A DNA stretch of 64,000 nt, from assembly GCF_001577305.1 (NCBI RefSeq), contig NZ_CP014518.1, forward strand, positions 3,596,001 through 3,660,000, given 5' to 3'. The translations under genes were made by a program, and so were the position numbers. The DNA is from Sinomonas atrocyanea. GTDB lineage: Bacteria > Actinomycetota > Actinomycetes > Actinomycetales > Micrococcaceae. A model generated the notes under the pieces. It was not told the origin of the DNA. It ran no database searches and was given only the letters and a program-made list of their open reading frames with translations. Positions 16,296 to 27,281 of this stretch are shown piece after piece (position 1 is the first letter of the stretch; each line of letters opens with the position of its first letter).

Positions 16296-17888
16296 GTGGT
16301 ACGTGGTGACGGACTCCTCTCGCTCGACTTAGACACAAACGACAAAGGTCCCAAGGACGCCTGTGGCGTCTTCGGGGTGTGGGCACCCGGCGAAGAAGTC
16401 GCCAAGCTCACCTATTACGGCCTGTACGCGCTCCAGCACCGCGGGCAGGAATCCGCGGGCATCGCGACGAGCGACGGCACCCGGATCAACGTCTACAAGG
16501 ACATGGGTCTCGTGTCCCAGGTGTTCGACGAGTCGACACTGAACACGCTCACGGGCCACCTGGCCGTGGGCCACTGCCGCTACTCGACGACCGGCGCGAG
16601 CCACTGGGCCAACGCCCAGCCCACGCTCGGCGCGACCGCGAACGGCACCGTGGCCCTCGCCCACAACGGCAACCTGACCAACACCGCCGACCTCCGGGAC
16701 ATGATCGAGGAGCTCACCGGCGGCGAGCTCACGGGCGAGATGAAGCAGGGCAACACCTCGGACACGGCCCTCGTCACAGCGCTCCTGCAGGGCCAGAAGG
16801 GCCAGACCCTCGAGCAGACCGCGATCGAGCTGCTGCCGAAGATCCGCGGCGGCTTCTGCTTCGTGTTCATGGACGAGGGCACGCTCTACGCCGCGCGCGA
16901 CACCCACGGGATCCGCCCGCTGTGCCTGGGCCGGCTCGAGCGCGGCTGGGTGGTCGCCTCGGAGCAGTCCGCCCTCGCCACGGTCGGTGCGAGCTTCATC
17001 CGCGAGATCGAGCCCGGCGAGTTCATCGCCATCGACGAGAAGGGCGTCCGCTCCCAGCGCTTCGGCGCGGCCACGCCCGCCGGCTGCGTCTTCGAGTACG
17101 TCTACCTCGCGCGCCCGGACGCCTCGATCGCCGGCCGCTCGGTGTACGAGTCCCGCGTCGAGATGGGCCGCCAGCTCGCGCGGGAGAACACCCACGAGGC
17201 GGACCTCGTGATCCCGGTCCCCGAGTCGGGCACCCCGGCCGCGGTCGGGTACGCCGAAGAGTCGGGCATCCCGTTCGCGCACGGGTTCGTCAAGAACTCC
17301 TACGTGGGCCGCACCTTCATCCAGCCGTCCCAGACGCTGCGCCAGCTCGGCATCCGGCTCAAGCTCAACGCGCTCGAGTCCGTGATCCGCGGCAAGCGCG
17401 TGGTCGTGGTGGACGACTCGATCGTGCGCGGCAACACGCAGCGGGCCATCGTGCGCATGCTTCGTGAGGCCGGGGCCAAGGAGGTCCACGTCAAGATCTC
17501 CTCCCCGCCGGTGAAGTGGCCGTGCTTCTACGGGATCGACTTCGCCTCGCGCGCCGAGCTCATCGCCAACGGGGCCACCATCGAGGAGATCTCCCAGGCC
17601 ATCGGCGCGGACTCGCTCGGGTACATCTCGGAGGACGGCATGATCGCCGCCACGCACCAGCCACGCGAGCGCCTGTGCACAGCCTGCTTCACCGGGAGGT
17701 ACCCGATCGAGCTGCCGAGCGCCGACCGGCTCGGCAAAAACCTCCTCGAGCGCGACACCGCGGCGGCCACGGCGGACGGCGCCACCGCCGATCCCGCAGA
17801 ACGCCCCGGCGCCGCCGGCTGCGACCCGGGCCCCGGATCCGAACTCGAGTCCCTGCTGACCCCGGCCGACAGGAATGAAACCGCATGA
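16296..17888 (+). CDS. purF: amidophosphoribosyltransferase
   Basis: PurF makes 5-phosphoribosylamine from PRPP and glutamine, the committed step of purine synthesis. The 530-residue precursor has a 22-residue propeptide followed by C23 (DACGVFGVW), the N-terminal nucleophile exposed by self-cleavage. The PRPP loop is VVVVDDSIVRGNTQRAIV. Cysteines in GCVFEYVYLARPD, WPCFYGIDFAS and RLCTACFTG are those expected to bind the 4Fe-4S cluster of the Bacillus-type enzyme. The GTG start gives the expected propeptide length. The stop overlaps the purM start by four bases. Confidence 0.96.
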   Translation: MVRGDGLLSLDLDTNDKGPKDACGVFGVWAPGEEVAKLTYYGLYALQHRGQESAGIATSDGTRINVYKDMGLVSQVFDESTLNTLTGHLAVGHCRYSTTGASHWANAQPTLGATANGTVALAHNGNLTNTADLRDMIEELTGGELTGEMKQGNTSDTALVTALLQGQKGQTLEQTAIELLPKIRGGFCFVFMDEGTLYAARDTHGIRPLCLGRLERGWVVASEQSALATVGASFIREIEPGEFIAIDEKGVRSQRFGAATPAGCVFEYVYLARPDASIAGRSVYESRVEMGRQLARENTHEADLVIPVPESGTPAAVGYAEESGIPFAHGFVKNSYVGRTFIQPSQTLRQLGIRLKLNALESVIRGKRVVVVDDSIVRGNTQRAIVRMLREAGAKEVHVKISSPPVKWPCFYGIDFASRAELIANGATIEEISQAIGADSLGYISEDGMIAATHQPRERLCTACFTGRYPIELPSADRLGKNLLERDTAAATADGATADPAERPGAAGCDPGPGSELESLLTPADRNETA

Positions 17889-19071
17889 GCGCCAGCACCC
17901 CTGACCAGTCCCAGCCCGCACAGGGTGCCTCCGGCACCGCCAACACGGTGATTACCTACGCTGGCGCTGGTGTCGACGTCGAGGCCGGGGACCGCGCCGT
18001 CGAGCTCATGAAGGACGCCGTCAAGGCCACCCACACCGATTCGGTGCTCGGCGGTGTCGGCGGCTTCGCGGGCCTGTTCGACGTCTCGCGCCTGCTCACC
18101 TACCGCCGGCCGCTGCTGGCGACCTCCACGGACGGGGTCGGGACCAAGGTCGCGATCGCGCAGGCCATGGACGTGCACGACACGATCGGCTTCGACCTCG
18201 TCGGCATGGTCGTGGACGACATCGTGGTGGTCGGCGCCGAGCCGCTGTACATGACGGACTACATCGCGTGCGGCAAGGTCGTCCCGGAGCGCATCGCGGA
18301 CATCGTGCGCGGCATCGCGGCGGCCTGCTCCGTGGCGGGAACCGCCCTCGTGGGCGGCGAGACGGCCGAGCACCCGGGCCTCCTCGGCGAGAACGAGTAC
18401 GACGTCGCGGGCGCGGCCACCGGCGTCGTCGAGGCGGACGCCCTGCTCGGCCCCGAGCGGGTGCGCGAGGGCGACGTCGTGATCGGCATGGCCTCCTCGG
18501 GCATCCACTCGAACGGCTACTCCCTCGTGCGCCGCGTCATCAACCACGCCGGCTGGGCGCTCGACCGGCAGGTCTCCGAGCTTGGGCGGACCCTCGGCGA
18601 GGAGCTGCTCGAGCCGACCCGCGTGTACGCCGCGGACTGCCTCGACCTCGTGCGGGAGCTGAACGGGGCGGCCGGCGGGGAGGAGCTCGCGCTGCGCGGG
18701 TTCTCCCACGTGACCGGCGGCGGCCTGGCAGCCAACCTCGCCCGGGTGCTGCCCAAGGGCCTCCTCGCGACCGTGGACCGATCCACCTGGGAGCTGCCGG
18801 CCATCTTCAAGCTGGTCGCCGAGCTCGGCGGCGTGCCGCAGGCCGACCTCGAGCGGACGCTCAACCTCGGCGTGGGCATGGTCGCCATCGTCGCGCCCGA
18901 GGCCGCCGACGCCGCCCTGGCGCGCCTCGCCGAGCGCGGGCTGCCCTCGTGGTCATGGGCCGGGTCTCCCAGGACGACGCGACCGTTGCCCCTGCCGGCG
19001 ACCCCGACTACGTTCAGGGCGCCAAGGGCGTGGACGGCGGCGCGGTCCGCCTCGTCAACGCCTACTCCTGA
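17885..19071 (+). CDS. purM: phosphoribosylformylglycinamidine cyclo-ligase (frameshifted near the 3' end)
   Basis: PurM (AIR synthetase) closes the imidazole ring in purine synthesis. The N-terminal 355 residues read normally: VITYAGAGVDVEAGDRAVEL, the ATP-grasp-like LLATSTDGVGTKV, VDDIVVVGAEPLYMTDY and GFSHVTGGGLAANLARVLP. At 18950-18952 one G is missing: the expected codons for PSW-V-M-G-R read tcg-tgg-gtc but the sequence has tcgtggtc. The true C-terminus, VMGRVSQDDATVAPAGD to AVRLVNAYS, continues in the next frame and stops at 19071. As written, the first frame runs on through the intergenic repeat to 19216. Because purM is needed for prototrophy and the site is a G run, an assembly error is the simplest explanation; a real mutation is possible. 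Confidence 0.9.
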
Positions 19072-19087
19072 CCCCTCCCCACCCCTG

Positions 19088-19183
19088 CGTTTCGGGTACG
19101 CATCTCGTCGCGTTTCCGGCGTTCCGGGTGCGAAGGCTCGTACCCGAAACGCCGTTGTGCCGACGAGATGCGTCCCCGAAACG
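19088..19183. repeat. Dispersed palindromic repeat, locus B
   Basis: This copy fills the gap between the converging purM and Sir2 genes. The outer arm TTTCGGGTACGCATCTCGTC (19090-19109) is complementary to 19162-19181 with one mismatch (CGTCCCC for CGTACCC). A second GGGT lies 32 bp after the first (19094, 19126), and inverted CCC blocks lie at 19143 and 19175, again 32 bp apart. The same layout occurs at 4.5 kb and 39.3 kb. Because of the purM frameshift the repeat is read as protein in the uncorrected frame. Confidence 0.85.
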
Positions 19184-19199
19184 GAAGTGGGTGGGGGCG

Positions 19200-20165
19200 T
19201 CAGAGGGCGCCGCTGAGCTCCTCGAGGGCCTCGCCGATGTCGGCGCGCCAGCGCCAGACAGCCCGGGAGTCCCCGCGTGAGGGCCCCTGGTTGACGATCC
19301 CCACCGGCTTGCGGTCGCGGGCCGCGTCGAGCACGAACCGGAACCCGCTCATGACCGCCAGCGACGAGCCCAGCACGAGGAGGCCCCGCGCGGCGGCGAG
19401 CATCGCCGTCGCCCGTTCCTTGCGCTCGGCCGGCACGCCCTCGCCGAAGTACACGACGTCCGGCTTGAGCATGTCCGAGCCGCAGACGAGGCAGGGGACC
19501 ATGACGAAGCGCGCCACCCAGCGGGAGTCGAGCTCCACGTCGCCGTCCGGATTGACCGTGGCGGGATCGTGGGCGACGGCCTCGGCGTAGCCGGGATTGG
19601 CCTGGGCGAGCCGCTCGTCGAGGTTGGTCCGGCCCTCGAGGTTGCCGCAGTTGAGGCACACGACCCGGTCCAGGTCGCCGTGGAGCGCCACGAGCTGCTG
19701 CGTGCCGGCCGCCGCATGCAGCCCGTCCACGTTCTGCGTGACGACGCCGGCCACGTGGCCGGTCGCTTCCAGCCGCGCGAGGAGCCGGTGGGCCCGGTTG
19801 GGCTCCGCCCGGTTCAGGTGCCGCCAGCCGATGTAGCTGCGCGCCCAGTAGCGGTGCCGCGCGGCGGGATCGTGGCGGAACTCCTGGTAGGTCATCGGAC
19901 GGTGCTTGCGCCAGGACCCCTGCGGGCCCCGGTAGTCCGGGATGCCCGACGCCGTGGAGACCCCGGCCCCGGTGAGCACGAGCACGCTGCCGCCGCGCAG
20001 CATCCCGAGGATCCCCTCACGGGCGACGTCGGACGGCTGGGGTGCGGCGTTCTCGGTCACCTCGCGGGCGATGGACCGCAGTGCGGCGGCATGCGCTCCG
20101 GCGACGGCCGGATGCTCGAAGGGGTTCAGGGCCTCAACCGATCCGGCGAGAGTCCTCGTCCTCAT
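19200..20165 (-). CDS. Sir2 family NAD-dependent protein deacylase (sirtuin)
   Basis: Sirtuins remove acyl groups from lysines using NAD. From ATG 20165 the protein has 321 residues. The NAD-binding GAGVST motif is LTGAGVSTASGIPDYRG (near residue 63), followed by VTQNVDGLH, the catalytic histidine in VALHGDLDRVVCLNCGN and a zinc site made of CLNC and CLVC pairs. LVLGSSLAVMSGF closes the Rossmann part. The pattern fits the SIRT4-like class II. The start is uncertain: 20165 overlaps the end of the upstream DUF3073 gene by 32 bp; a GTG at 20060 is the next option. Similar Sir2-DUF3073 neighbours are common in Micrococcaceae. Confidence 0.88.
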   Translation of the reverse strand: MRTRTLAGSVEALNPFEHPAVAGAHAAALRSIAREVTENAAPQPSDVAREGILGMLRGGSVLVLTGAGVSTASGIPDYRGPQGSWRKHRPMTYQEFRHDPAARHRYWARSYIGWRHLNRAEPNRAHRLLARLEATGHVAGVVTQNVDGLHAAAGTQQLVALHGDLDRVVCLNCGNLEGRTNLDERLAQANPGYAEAVAHDPATVNPDGDVELDSRWVARFVMVPCLVCGSDMLKPDVVYFGEGVPAERKERATAMLAAARGLLVLGSSLAVMSGFRFVLDAARDRKPVGIVNQGPSRGDSRAVWRWRADIGEALEELSGAL

Positions 20166-20364
20166 CCTCGTCGGCAAACTGATCCGCGTACTTGTCCTCG
20201 TAGTCCGAGTAGTCCGGCTCGGGGTTGTCCGCGTAACGGTGAGACGAGTGGCCGCCCTGCGAGCCGAGTTCCCGCTCGAGAGCTGCGTAGTCAGTGCTCG
20301 GGCTGTAGTACTTGATGTCCCGGGCCTGCTTGGTTGCCTTAGCCTTTTGACGGCCGCGCCCCAT
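20134..20364 (-). CDS. DUF3073 family small protein
   Basis: The 76-residue protein starts MGRGRQKAKATKQARDIKYY and ends in a very acidic tail (DEDEDEDSRR), the typical DUF3073 layout: a basic N-terminus, a YSPSTDYAALERELG core and an acidic C-terminus. The family is restricted to actinobacteria and has no assigned function that I know. GAGGGGGT precedes the ATG on the minus strand. The 3' end overlaps the Sir2 reading frame by 32 bp, suggesting joint expression. Confidence 0.9.
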   Translation of the reverse strand: MGRGRQKAKATKQARDIKYYSPSTDYAALERELGSQGGHSSHRYADNPEPDYSDYEDKYADQFADEDEDEDSRRIG

Positions 20365-20539
20365 GGCGTGACCCCCTCTTTTGCGTCGTCCCGGAGGTTG
20401 TCGCGAAGGCACGTTCGCGAGGCCCCGGAGTGTCTGATCAATTTGTCGTAGGTCTAGACTACAGGTAATTGCGCCGTTCCGCGTATTCGCTCGGCGCTGG
20501 CCACTGGCCGTGTGAGCTACAAGGAAGCGAGCCCAGTGC

Positions 20540-21181
20540 ATGAGCACGTCCAACGTCCCTGATGCCCCGCGCCGCGAGGATTTCCCGCCCCCTCCCCCAC
20601 GTCCCGCGCGCTCCCCGATGACCGCGGCGATGCCGTCCGTTCCGGCTGAAATGGCTGCGGAGCCGGTCCCCGAGGAGCCGGTCCCCGAGGAGCCGCTTCC
20701 CGAGGAGCCGAGCGCGAGGAGGCGGCAGGCGCGCCGGAGCCGGAGGCGCCCGGCGGCCTGGATCGTGCTCGCGGCCGCCGCGGCCGTGGGCCTCATCATC
20801 TGGGGCATCGCCGCGCTCTCGGGGATCGGCAGGGCCGCCTCCGTCGAGGCCACCGCCTACGCCAAGGGCGACTGCTTCGCAGACTTCGATGCCACGGCCG
20901 CCTCCGGCGACAGGGTCCCGTGCACGCAGGCCCACTCCGCGCAGCTGGTCGGGGTCGAGAAGGCCGCCGACAGCGAGGCCTACCCGGGCCGGGACGCCCT
21001 CGAGCAGCGCGCCGGGCAGCTGTGCAAGGCCTCCGAGGTGAAGCTGCCCCAGGACATCAGCGCCCTCAAGCAGCGCTCCGCCTACCCGAGCGAGGACGGC
21101 TGGAAGTCCGGCGACCGCCGGATGGACTGCTACATCGTCAGCACGAACGGCAACACGCTGACGACGTCCTTCCTCCACTGA
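20540..21181 (+). CDS. membrane-anchored septum-formation-like protein
   Basis: The 213-residue protein has a Pro-rich cytoplasmic N-terminus containing the repeat EPVPEEPVPEEPLPEEP (about residues 41-57). A basic stretch follows, then one membrane segment (about 73-95, AAWIVLAAAAAVGLIIWG) and an extracytoplasmic domain with four cysteines (GDCFADF, VPCTQAH, QLCKASE, MDCYIV) of the septum-formation family type. These proteins are thought to act at the cell envelope, but the role is unproven. A 174-bp gap with the short palindrome GTCTAGAC (20452-20459) separates it from the divergent DUF3073 gene. Confidence 0.8.
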   Translation: MSTSNVPDAPRREDFPPPPPRPARSPMTAAMPSVPAEMAAEPVPEEPVPEEPLPEEPSARRRQARRSRRRPAAWIVLAAAAAVGLIIWGIAALSGIGRAASVEATAYAKGDCFADFDATAASGDRVPCTQAHSAQLVGVEKAADSEAYPGRDALEQRAGQLCKASEVKLPQDISALKQRSAYPSEDGWKSGDRRMDCYIVSTNGNTLTTSFLH

Positions 21182-21194
21182 TCGCCGGCAGCCC

Positions 21195-21206
21195 GGGCCT
21201 GAGGCC

Positions 21207-21207
<1 letters not shown>
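21195..21207. terminator. Small hairpin between converging genes
   Basis: GGGCC-TGA-GGCCC occupies the 25-bp gap between the septum-like gene and the clpB stop. A five-base stem is weak, so this is a tentative bidirectional terminator. Confidence 0.3.
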
Positions 21208-23846
<2,639 letters not shown>

Positions 23847-23916
23847 AGCAAGCTCCCTTCCCACAGGTTCCGCATCCATCCAACCGCGCCTTCTTCACGA
23901 AGGTCAACGCATTTAA

Positions 23917-23937
23917 CCTGAGTGTAAGCGACTCAAG
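23917..23937. promoter_or_regulatory. HAIR operator (HspR site) upstream of clpB
   Basis: CCTGAGT-N7-ACTCAAG matches the HspR-associated inverted repeat CTTGAGT-N7-ACTCAAG with one mismatch. It lies in the clpB promoter region. HspR itself is encoded at 37.9 kb in this window, so clpB should be induced together with dnaK when HspR is released by heat stress. Confidence 0.8.
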
Positions 23938-24008
23938 TCTTGGGAACAAGTCGACGGCGCCCCCGTCCGCCGCGACACGGGGGCACCGCGGGGTGGATGC
24001 TGGTGCCC

Positions 24009-24917
24009 ATGGCGATCCTCATCGACTCCCCCATGTGGCCGGCCCACGGGACAGTCTTCGCGCACCTGGTCTCCGATGCCTCCCTCGCCGAGCTGCACGT
24101 CTTCGCCGCGGCGGCGGGGATCCCGGAGCGAGCCTTCGACGAGGACCACTACGACGTCCCGGAGCGCCGCCACGCGGACCTCGTGGCACGCGGGGCCCGG
24201 GAGGTGACCGGGAGGGACCTCGCCCGGGCCCTCATCGCGTCCGGCCTGCGGGTGCCCGCACGCGAGCGGTCCAAGGCCCTCGAGCTTCCGCTGGCCCAGC
24301 GCTGGGAGGCGCTCCTCCCGGGCCGGGAGGGGCTCGGGCGGGAGCTCTTGACGCGCTGGGCGGAGCCGCACCGGCGCTACCACACGCGCGCCCACCTCTT
24401 CGCTGTCCTCGGGGCCCTCGGGACGATTCACGACGGCGGCACCCCGCCGCGCGCCGTCGTCCTCGCCGCGTGGTTCCACGACGCGGTGTACCGCGCCCCG
24501 GCGGCGGGCAGCGCCGAACCGGGCCGGGACGAGGAGGAGTCGGCGCAGCTGGCCGAGGCCAGACTCGCCGACGCCGGGCTCCCGCCCGCGGAGGTGGGCG
24601 AAGTGGGGAGGCTCGTGCGGCTCACCGCGGGGCATGCGCCCGCAGCGTCCGACGCCGCGGGGCAGCTCCTGTGCGACGCAGACCTCGCCGTGCTGGGCCG
24701 GGACCGCCACGGATACCGGCGGTACGCCGCGCAGGTCCGTGCAGAGTTCGCCCACGTGCCGGACGAGGCGTTCCGCGCCGGCCGGGCCGCGGTCCTCGAA
24801 CAGCTCCTCGGGCTCGACCCCCTCTTCCATACGGACTCCGCCCGCAGCCTGTGGGCCGGCCGGGCCCAGCACAACCTGCGCGCGGAGCTCGACGCCGGTT
24901 CGTGGCTGGGACGCTGA
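24009..24917 (+). CDS. DUF4031-HD domain fusion protein
   Basis: The 302-residue protein joins two domains. The first ~90 residues match DUF4031: MAILIDSPMWPAHGTVFAHL, DASLAELHVFAAAAGI and the DEDHYDVPERR segment. The rest is an HD-superfamily metal-dependent phosphohydrolase, with H near residue 125 in RYHTRAHLFAVL and the HD pair in AAWFHDAVYR. A catalytic aspartate is likely in LLCDADLAVLG. I start at 24009 to fit DUF4031; an ATG at 23997 is possible. It is divergent from clpB. The substrate is unknown; a nucleotide is plausible for the HD part. Confidence 0.83.
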   Translation: MAILIDSPMWPAHGTVFAHLVSDASLAELHVFAAAAGIPERAFDEDHYDVPERRHADLVARGAREVTGRDLARALIASGLRVPARERSKALELPLAQRWEALLPGREGLGRELLTRWAEPHRRYHTRAHLFAVLGALGTIHDGGTPPRAVVLAAWFHDAVYRAPAAGSAEPGRDEEESAQLAEARLADAGLPPAEVGEVGRLVRLTAGHAPAASDAAGQLLCDADLAVLGRDRHGYRRYAAQVRAEFAHVPDEAFRAGRAAVLEQLLGLDPLFHTDSARSLWAGRAQHNLRAELDAGSWLGR

Positions 24918-24970
24918 GCCTCGGCCGCTGAGCCTGGGCGACACCGGGGCGACACCGGGTCAGGGCCCGG

Positions 24971-25498
24971 TCACGGCCACGCCTCGAGCGGCACACGCCA
25001 GTCGGTGTCGCCGTCCGGGGCCATGTCGACCAGTGCCACGGTGGCGAGCGTGACGACCTGGCCCGTGTGGACGCGCCGCTCGCCCTGAACTGACACGTGC
25101 GGCCTGAACCCGTGCCCGGTGTGCTGGGGGCTGTGGATCCGGCCGCCCACGGCGGCGACGGCCTCGCGGAGACGGTCGTGGAGCACCTGGAGGCCGGCGT
25201 CCGGCTCCACGAGGGAGACCCGGACCCGGCCGCGGTAGCCGAAGTCGGCGTCGGCGCCGATCCGCACGCGCAGCGGGAGGGCCGCACCGGACGCGGCAAC
25301 GGCCCCTGCGACCGCCGCGTGGGCGGCCGCCGGGGCCGTGTCGAACCGGAGGAGCGTCACATGCAGCGGCCAGTGCCGCTTGCCGAAGCGCTGGCCGATC
25401 CCGGTGGGGTCGACGAACGCCACGGCGACGAAGGGGTGGGCGGGGGCTGCGTCCGTGGACTCGCCGGCGGCCTCGGCCGGCTCCCCGTCCTCGCCCAC
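24971..25498 (-). CDS. 2H phosphoesterase superfamily protein (2'-5' RNA ligase-like)
   Basis: The 175-residue protein shows the two HxT/S motifs of the 2H family, HVTLLRF (near residue 46) and HVSVQGE (near 134), which form the twin-histidine active site for cyclic phosphate or 2'-5' linkages. The first ~20 residues are disordered (GEDGEPAEAAGESTDAAPA), and the GTG start is uncertain. It ends 53 bp from the converging DUF4031-HD gene and follows the YceI gene by 18 bp on the same strand, so it may be co-transcribed with it. Confidence 0.82.
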   Translation of the reverse strand: MGEDGEPAEAAGESTDAAPAHPFVAVAFVDPTGIGQRFGKRHWPLHVTLLRFDTAPAAAHAAVAGAVAASGAALPLRVRIGADADFGYRGRVRVSLVEPDAGLQVLHDRLREAVAAVGGRIHSPQHTGHGFRPHVSVQGERRVHTGQVVTLATVALVDMAPDGDTDWRVPLEAWP

Positions 25499-25516
25499 GC
25501 CAGCCGCCCGGGCCGG

Positions 25517-26110
25517 TCAGGCCTGCTGGGCCTGAGCCTGCTCGGCTCCGCCGGCGTCTACCGCGGACTTGATCGCGGAGATCTCGAACTCGAGCAGGAT
25601 CCGGTCGGAGACGAGGACGCCGCCGGAGTCGAGCGCCGCGTTCCAGTTGACGCCGAAGTCCTTGCGGTCGATCCGGCGCGAGCCCTCGAAGCCAGCCCGC
25701 ATGTTCCCGAAGGGGTCGGTCTCGATGCCGATGAACTCGATGGGGACGGCGATCTCCTTGGTGACCCCGCGGATCGTGAGATCGCCGTTGACGATGAAGC
25801 TGTTCTCCTCGACCTGGTCGATGCGCTTGGAGACGAAGGTGATCTCCGGGTAGTGCGGGGCATCGAAGAAGTCGTTGGTCCGCAGGTGCTCGTCCCGCTG
25901 GGCGTTGCGCGTGTCGATGCTCGCCACCTTGATGGTGACGCTCACGGAGGAGTTGGTCGGCTCATCGACATCGACGTTGATGACGCCGTCGACGTCGTTG
26001 AACGCGCCGCGCACCTTGGTGACCATCGCATGGCGGGTCGAGAACCCCAGGCGGGTGTGGGCGGGGTCGATACGCCACTCGCCGGCGAGGGAACTGTCGA
26101 GTTCGGGCAT
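25517..26110 (-). CDS. YceI family protein
   Basis: The 197-residue protein is a lipocalin-like YceI domain almost end to end. It has SLAGEWRIDPAHTRLGFSTRH at the start, HEIRTNDF-like HLRTNDFFDAPHYPEITFVS in the middle and a GVNWNAALDSGGVLVSDR strand near the end. YceI proteins bind isoprenoid or other lipophilic ligands. There is no signal peptide, so this one is cytoplasmic, as usual in actinobacteria. GGAGGCACCC precedes the ATG. Confidence 0.92.
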   Translation of the reverse strand: MPELDSSLAGEWRIDPAHTRLGFSTRHAMVTKVRGAFNDVDGVINVDVDEPTNSSVSVTIKVASIDTRNAQRDEHLRTNDFFDAPHYPEITFVSKRIDQVEENSFIVNGDLTIRGVTKEIAVPIEFIGIETDPFGNMRAGFEGSRRIDRKDFGVNWNAALDSGGVLVSDRILLEFEISAIKSAVDAGGAEQAQAQQA

Positions 26111-26190
26111 GGGTGCCTCCTTGTCGGATACAACTTATAGTGCGCTCCCCCCAGGATCCAGACGAGAATACCCCGCCCGGACGCCCCCGC

Positions 26191-26589
26191 TCAGCGCGTG
26201 TAGCTCGCGAGGAGCCGCCTGCTCGGGACGATCTCCTTGCCCAGCGGCATGAGCGAGACCGGGATGAGCTTGAGGTTCGCGATCGCCAGCGGGATCCCGA
26301 CGATGGTGGCGGCCATCGCCAGGGCGGTGGCCACGTGCCCGATCGCGATCCAGATCCCCGCGACGAGGAGCCAGATGATGTTGCCGAGCGCCGACGCGGC
26401 GCCTCCGCGCCCGGTGTCCACGACCGTGCACCCGAACGGCCACAGCGCGTAGGAGGCGATGCGGAAGGAGGCGATCCCCCAGGGGATCGTGACGATCAGC
26501 GCACAGCAGACCACGCCCGCGAGGAAGTAGCCCAGGGCGAGGGCGAAGCCGCCGAAGATGAACCAGATGAGATTCAGGATGGTCTTCAT
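26191..26589 (-). CDS. YccF family inner membrane protein
   Basis: The 132-residue protein has two YccF repeats, each with paired hydrophobic segments: ILNLIWFIFGGFALALGYFL and CCALIVTIPWGIASFRIASY first, then ALGNIIWLLVAGIWIAIGHV and AATIVGIPLAIANLKLIPVS. The recurring PWG/IPL motif is typical. The function is unknown. I start at 26589 because the YccF repeat begins at MKTILNLIWF; an earlier in-frame start adds 30 unrelated residues. Confidence 0.88.
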   Translation of the reverse strand: MKTILNLIWFIFGGFALALGYFLAGVVCCALIVTIPWGIASFRIASYALWPFGCTVVDTGRGGAASALGNIIWLLVAGIWIAIGHVATALAMAATIVGIPLAIANLKLIPVSLMPLGKEIVPSRRLLASYTR

Positions 26590-26712
26590 GGACACCAGTC
26601 TGCCCCGCGGGGCCGCGGGCCTGTAGCTGCCACGCATCCGCGGTTCCGCCTCGCGTGGCGCGGTGCCGAGCGGGGCCACGATTCGTGTGGTCCTCCCGCT
26701 TGGCGGCCGGGG

Positions 26713-27192
26713 CTACTCGGACTGGGCCCGGCGCACGCCGGTGAACTGGGAGACCCAGTGCGAGGGGTCCGCGACCGGGAACTGGCGGCCGGTGATCTGG
26801 GACGGCACGATCCGGACGAAGAAGGCCTTCTCGCCCGACTGCCAGGGGAAGAGGGGCAGGGAGACGGCCTCGACGATCTCCGCGGTGTCGAGCACGGGCT
26901 CGAGGGCCCCGTGGACCACCACGGACCACGCCTCGTTGAGCTCCGGTTCATAGCCGTCCACCTCGAAGACGACCTGGAGGCGGCCCAGCGATGCCGCGAG
27001 CTTGGTGCCCGGCGCGGTCCGGAACAGCACGGTCCCGCGGTCCACGAGGTAGTTGATCGGGAACAGCTCGAGGCGCTCGTCGGAGCTGAACGCGATCCGC
27101 CCGACCACCATGGTGCGTGCCCGCTCCCACGCGTCCTCCGGGGAGAGGCTGCGGACGCCCTCGGACGGGGCAGAGGTCTCGTGGCTGCTCAT
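26713..27192 (-). CDS. pyridoxamine 5'-phosphate oxidase family protein
   Basis: The 159-residue protein is a split-barrel flavin/F420-binding protein. GRIAFSSDERLELFPINYLVD and GTVLFRTAPGTKL are the strands that open the barrel, and EAWSVVVHGALEPV the later one. Such actinobacterial proteins are often annotated as PNPOx-like or F420-dependent; the substrate cannot be inferred. It is followed on the minus strand by YccF and preceded by the DEAD helicase, with no sign of a shared operon function. Confidence 0.87.
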   Translation of the reverse strand: MSSHETSAPSEGVRSLSPEDAWERARTMVVGRIAFSSDERLELFPINYLVDRGTVLFRTAPGTKLAASLGRLQVVFEVDGYEPELNEAWSVVVHGALEPVLDTAEIVEAVSLPLFPWQSGEKAFFVRIVPSQITGRQFPVADPSHWVSQFTGVRRAQSE

Positions 27193-27245
27193 GCAGACAG
27201 TGTACGCACGCGGCCGCCGCGGGGATCAGTGCCCAACGGCCCCGT

Positions 27246-27274
27246 GCCGCGGGGCGCCCGGTGCGCCCCGCGGC
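27246..27274 (-). terminator. Terminator after the DEAD-box helicase
   Basis: A 12-bp perfect stem, GCCGCGGGGCGC / GCGCCCCGCGGC, with a 5-nt loop lies just downstream of the minus-strand helicase stop (27282). Confidence 0.65.
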
Positions 27275-27281
27275 GTGCGGT

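Noticed and set aside
19072..19216. PurM C-terminal extension through the repeat
   Set aside because: The extra residues are translation of the intergenic repeat after a one-base frame loss; the correct C-terminus lies in the next frame and ends at 19071.
20166..20441. N-terminal extension of the Sir2 protein
   Set aside because: It is Ser/Thr/Arg-rich sequence overlapping the DUF3073 gene in another frame and has no sirtuin similarity.
23940..24008. N-terminal extension of the DUF4031-HD protein
   Set aside because: The extra 23 residues (GTSRRRPRPPRHGG) lie in the promoter gap close to the HAIR site and do not match the family start.
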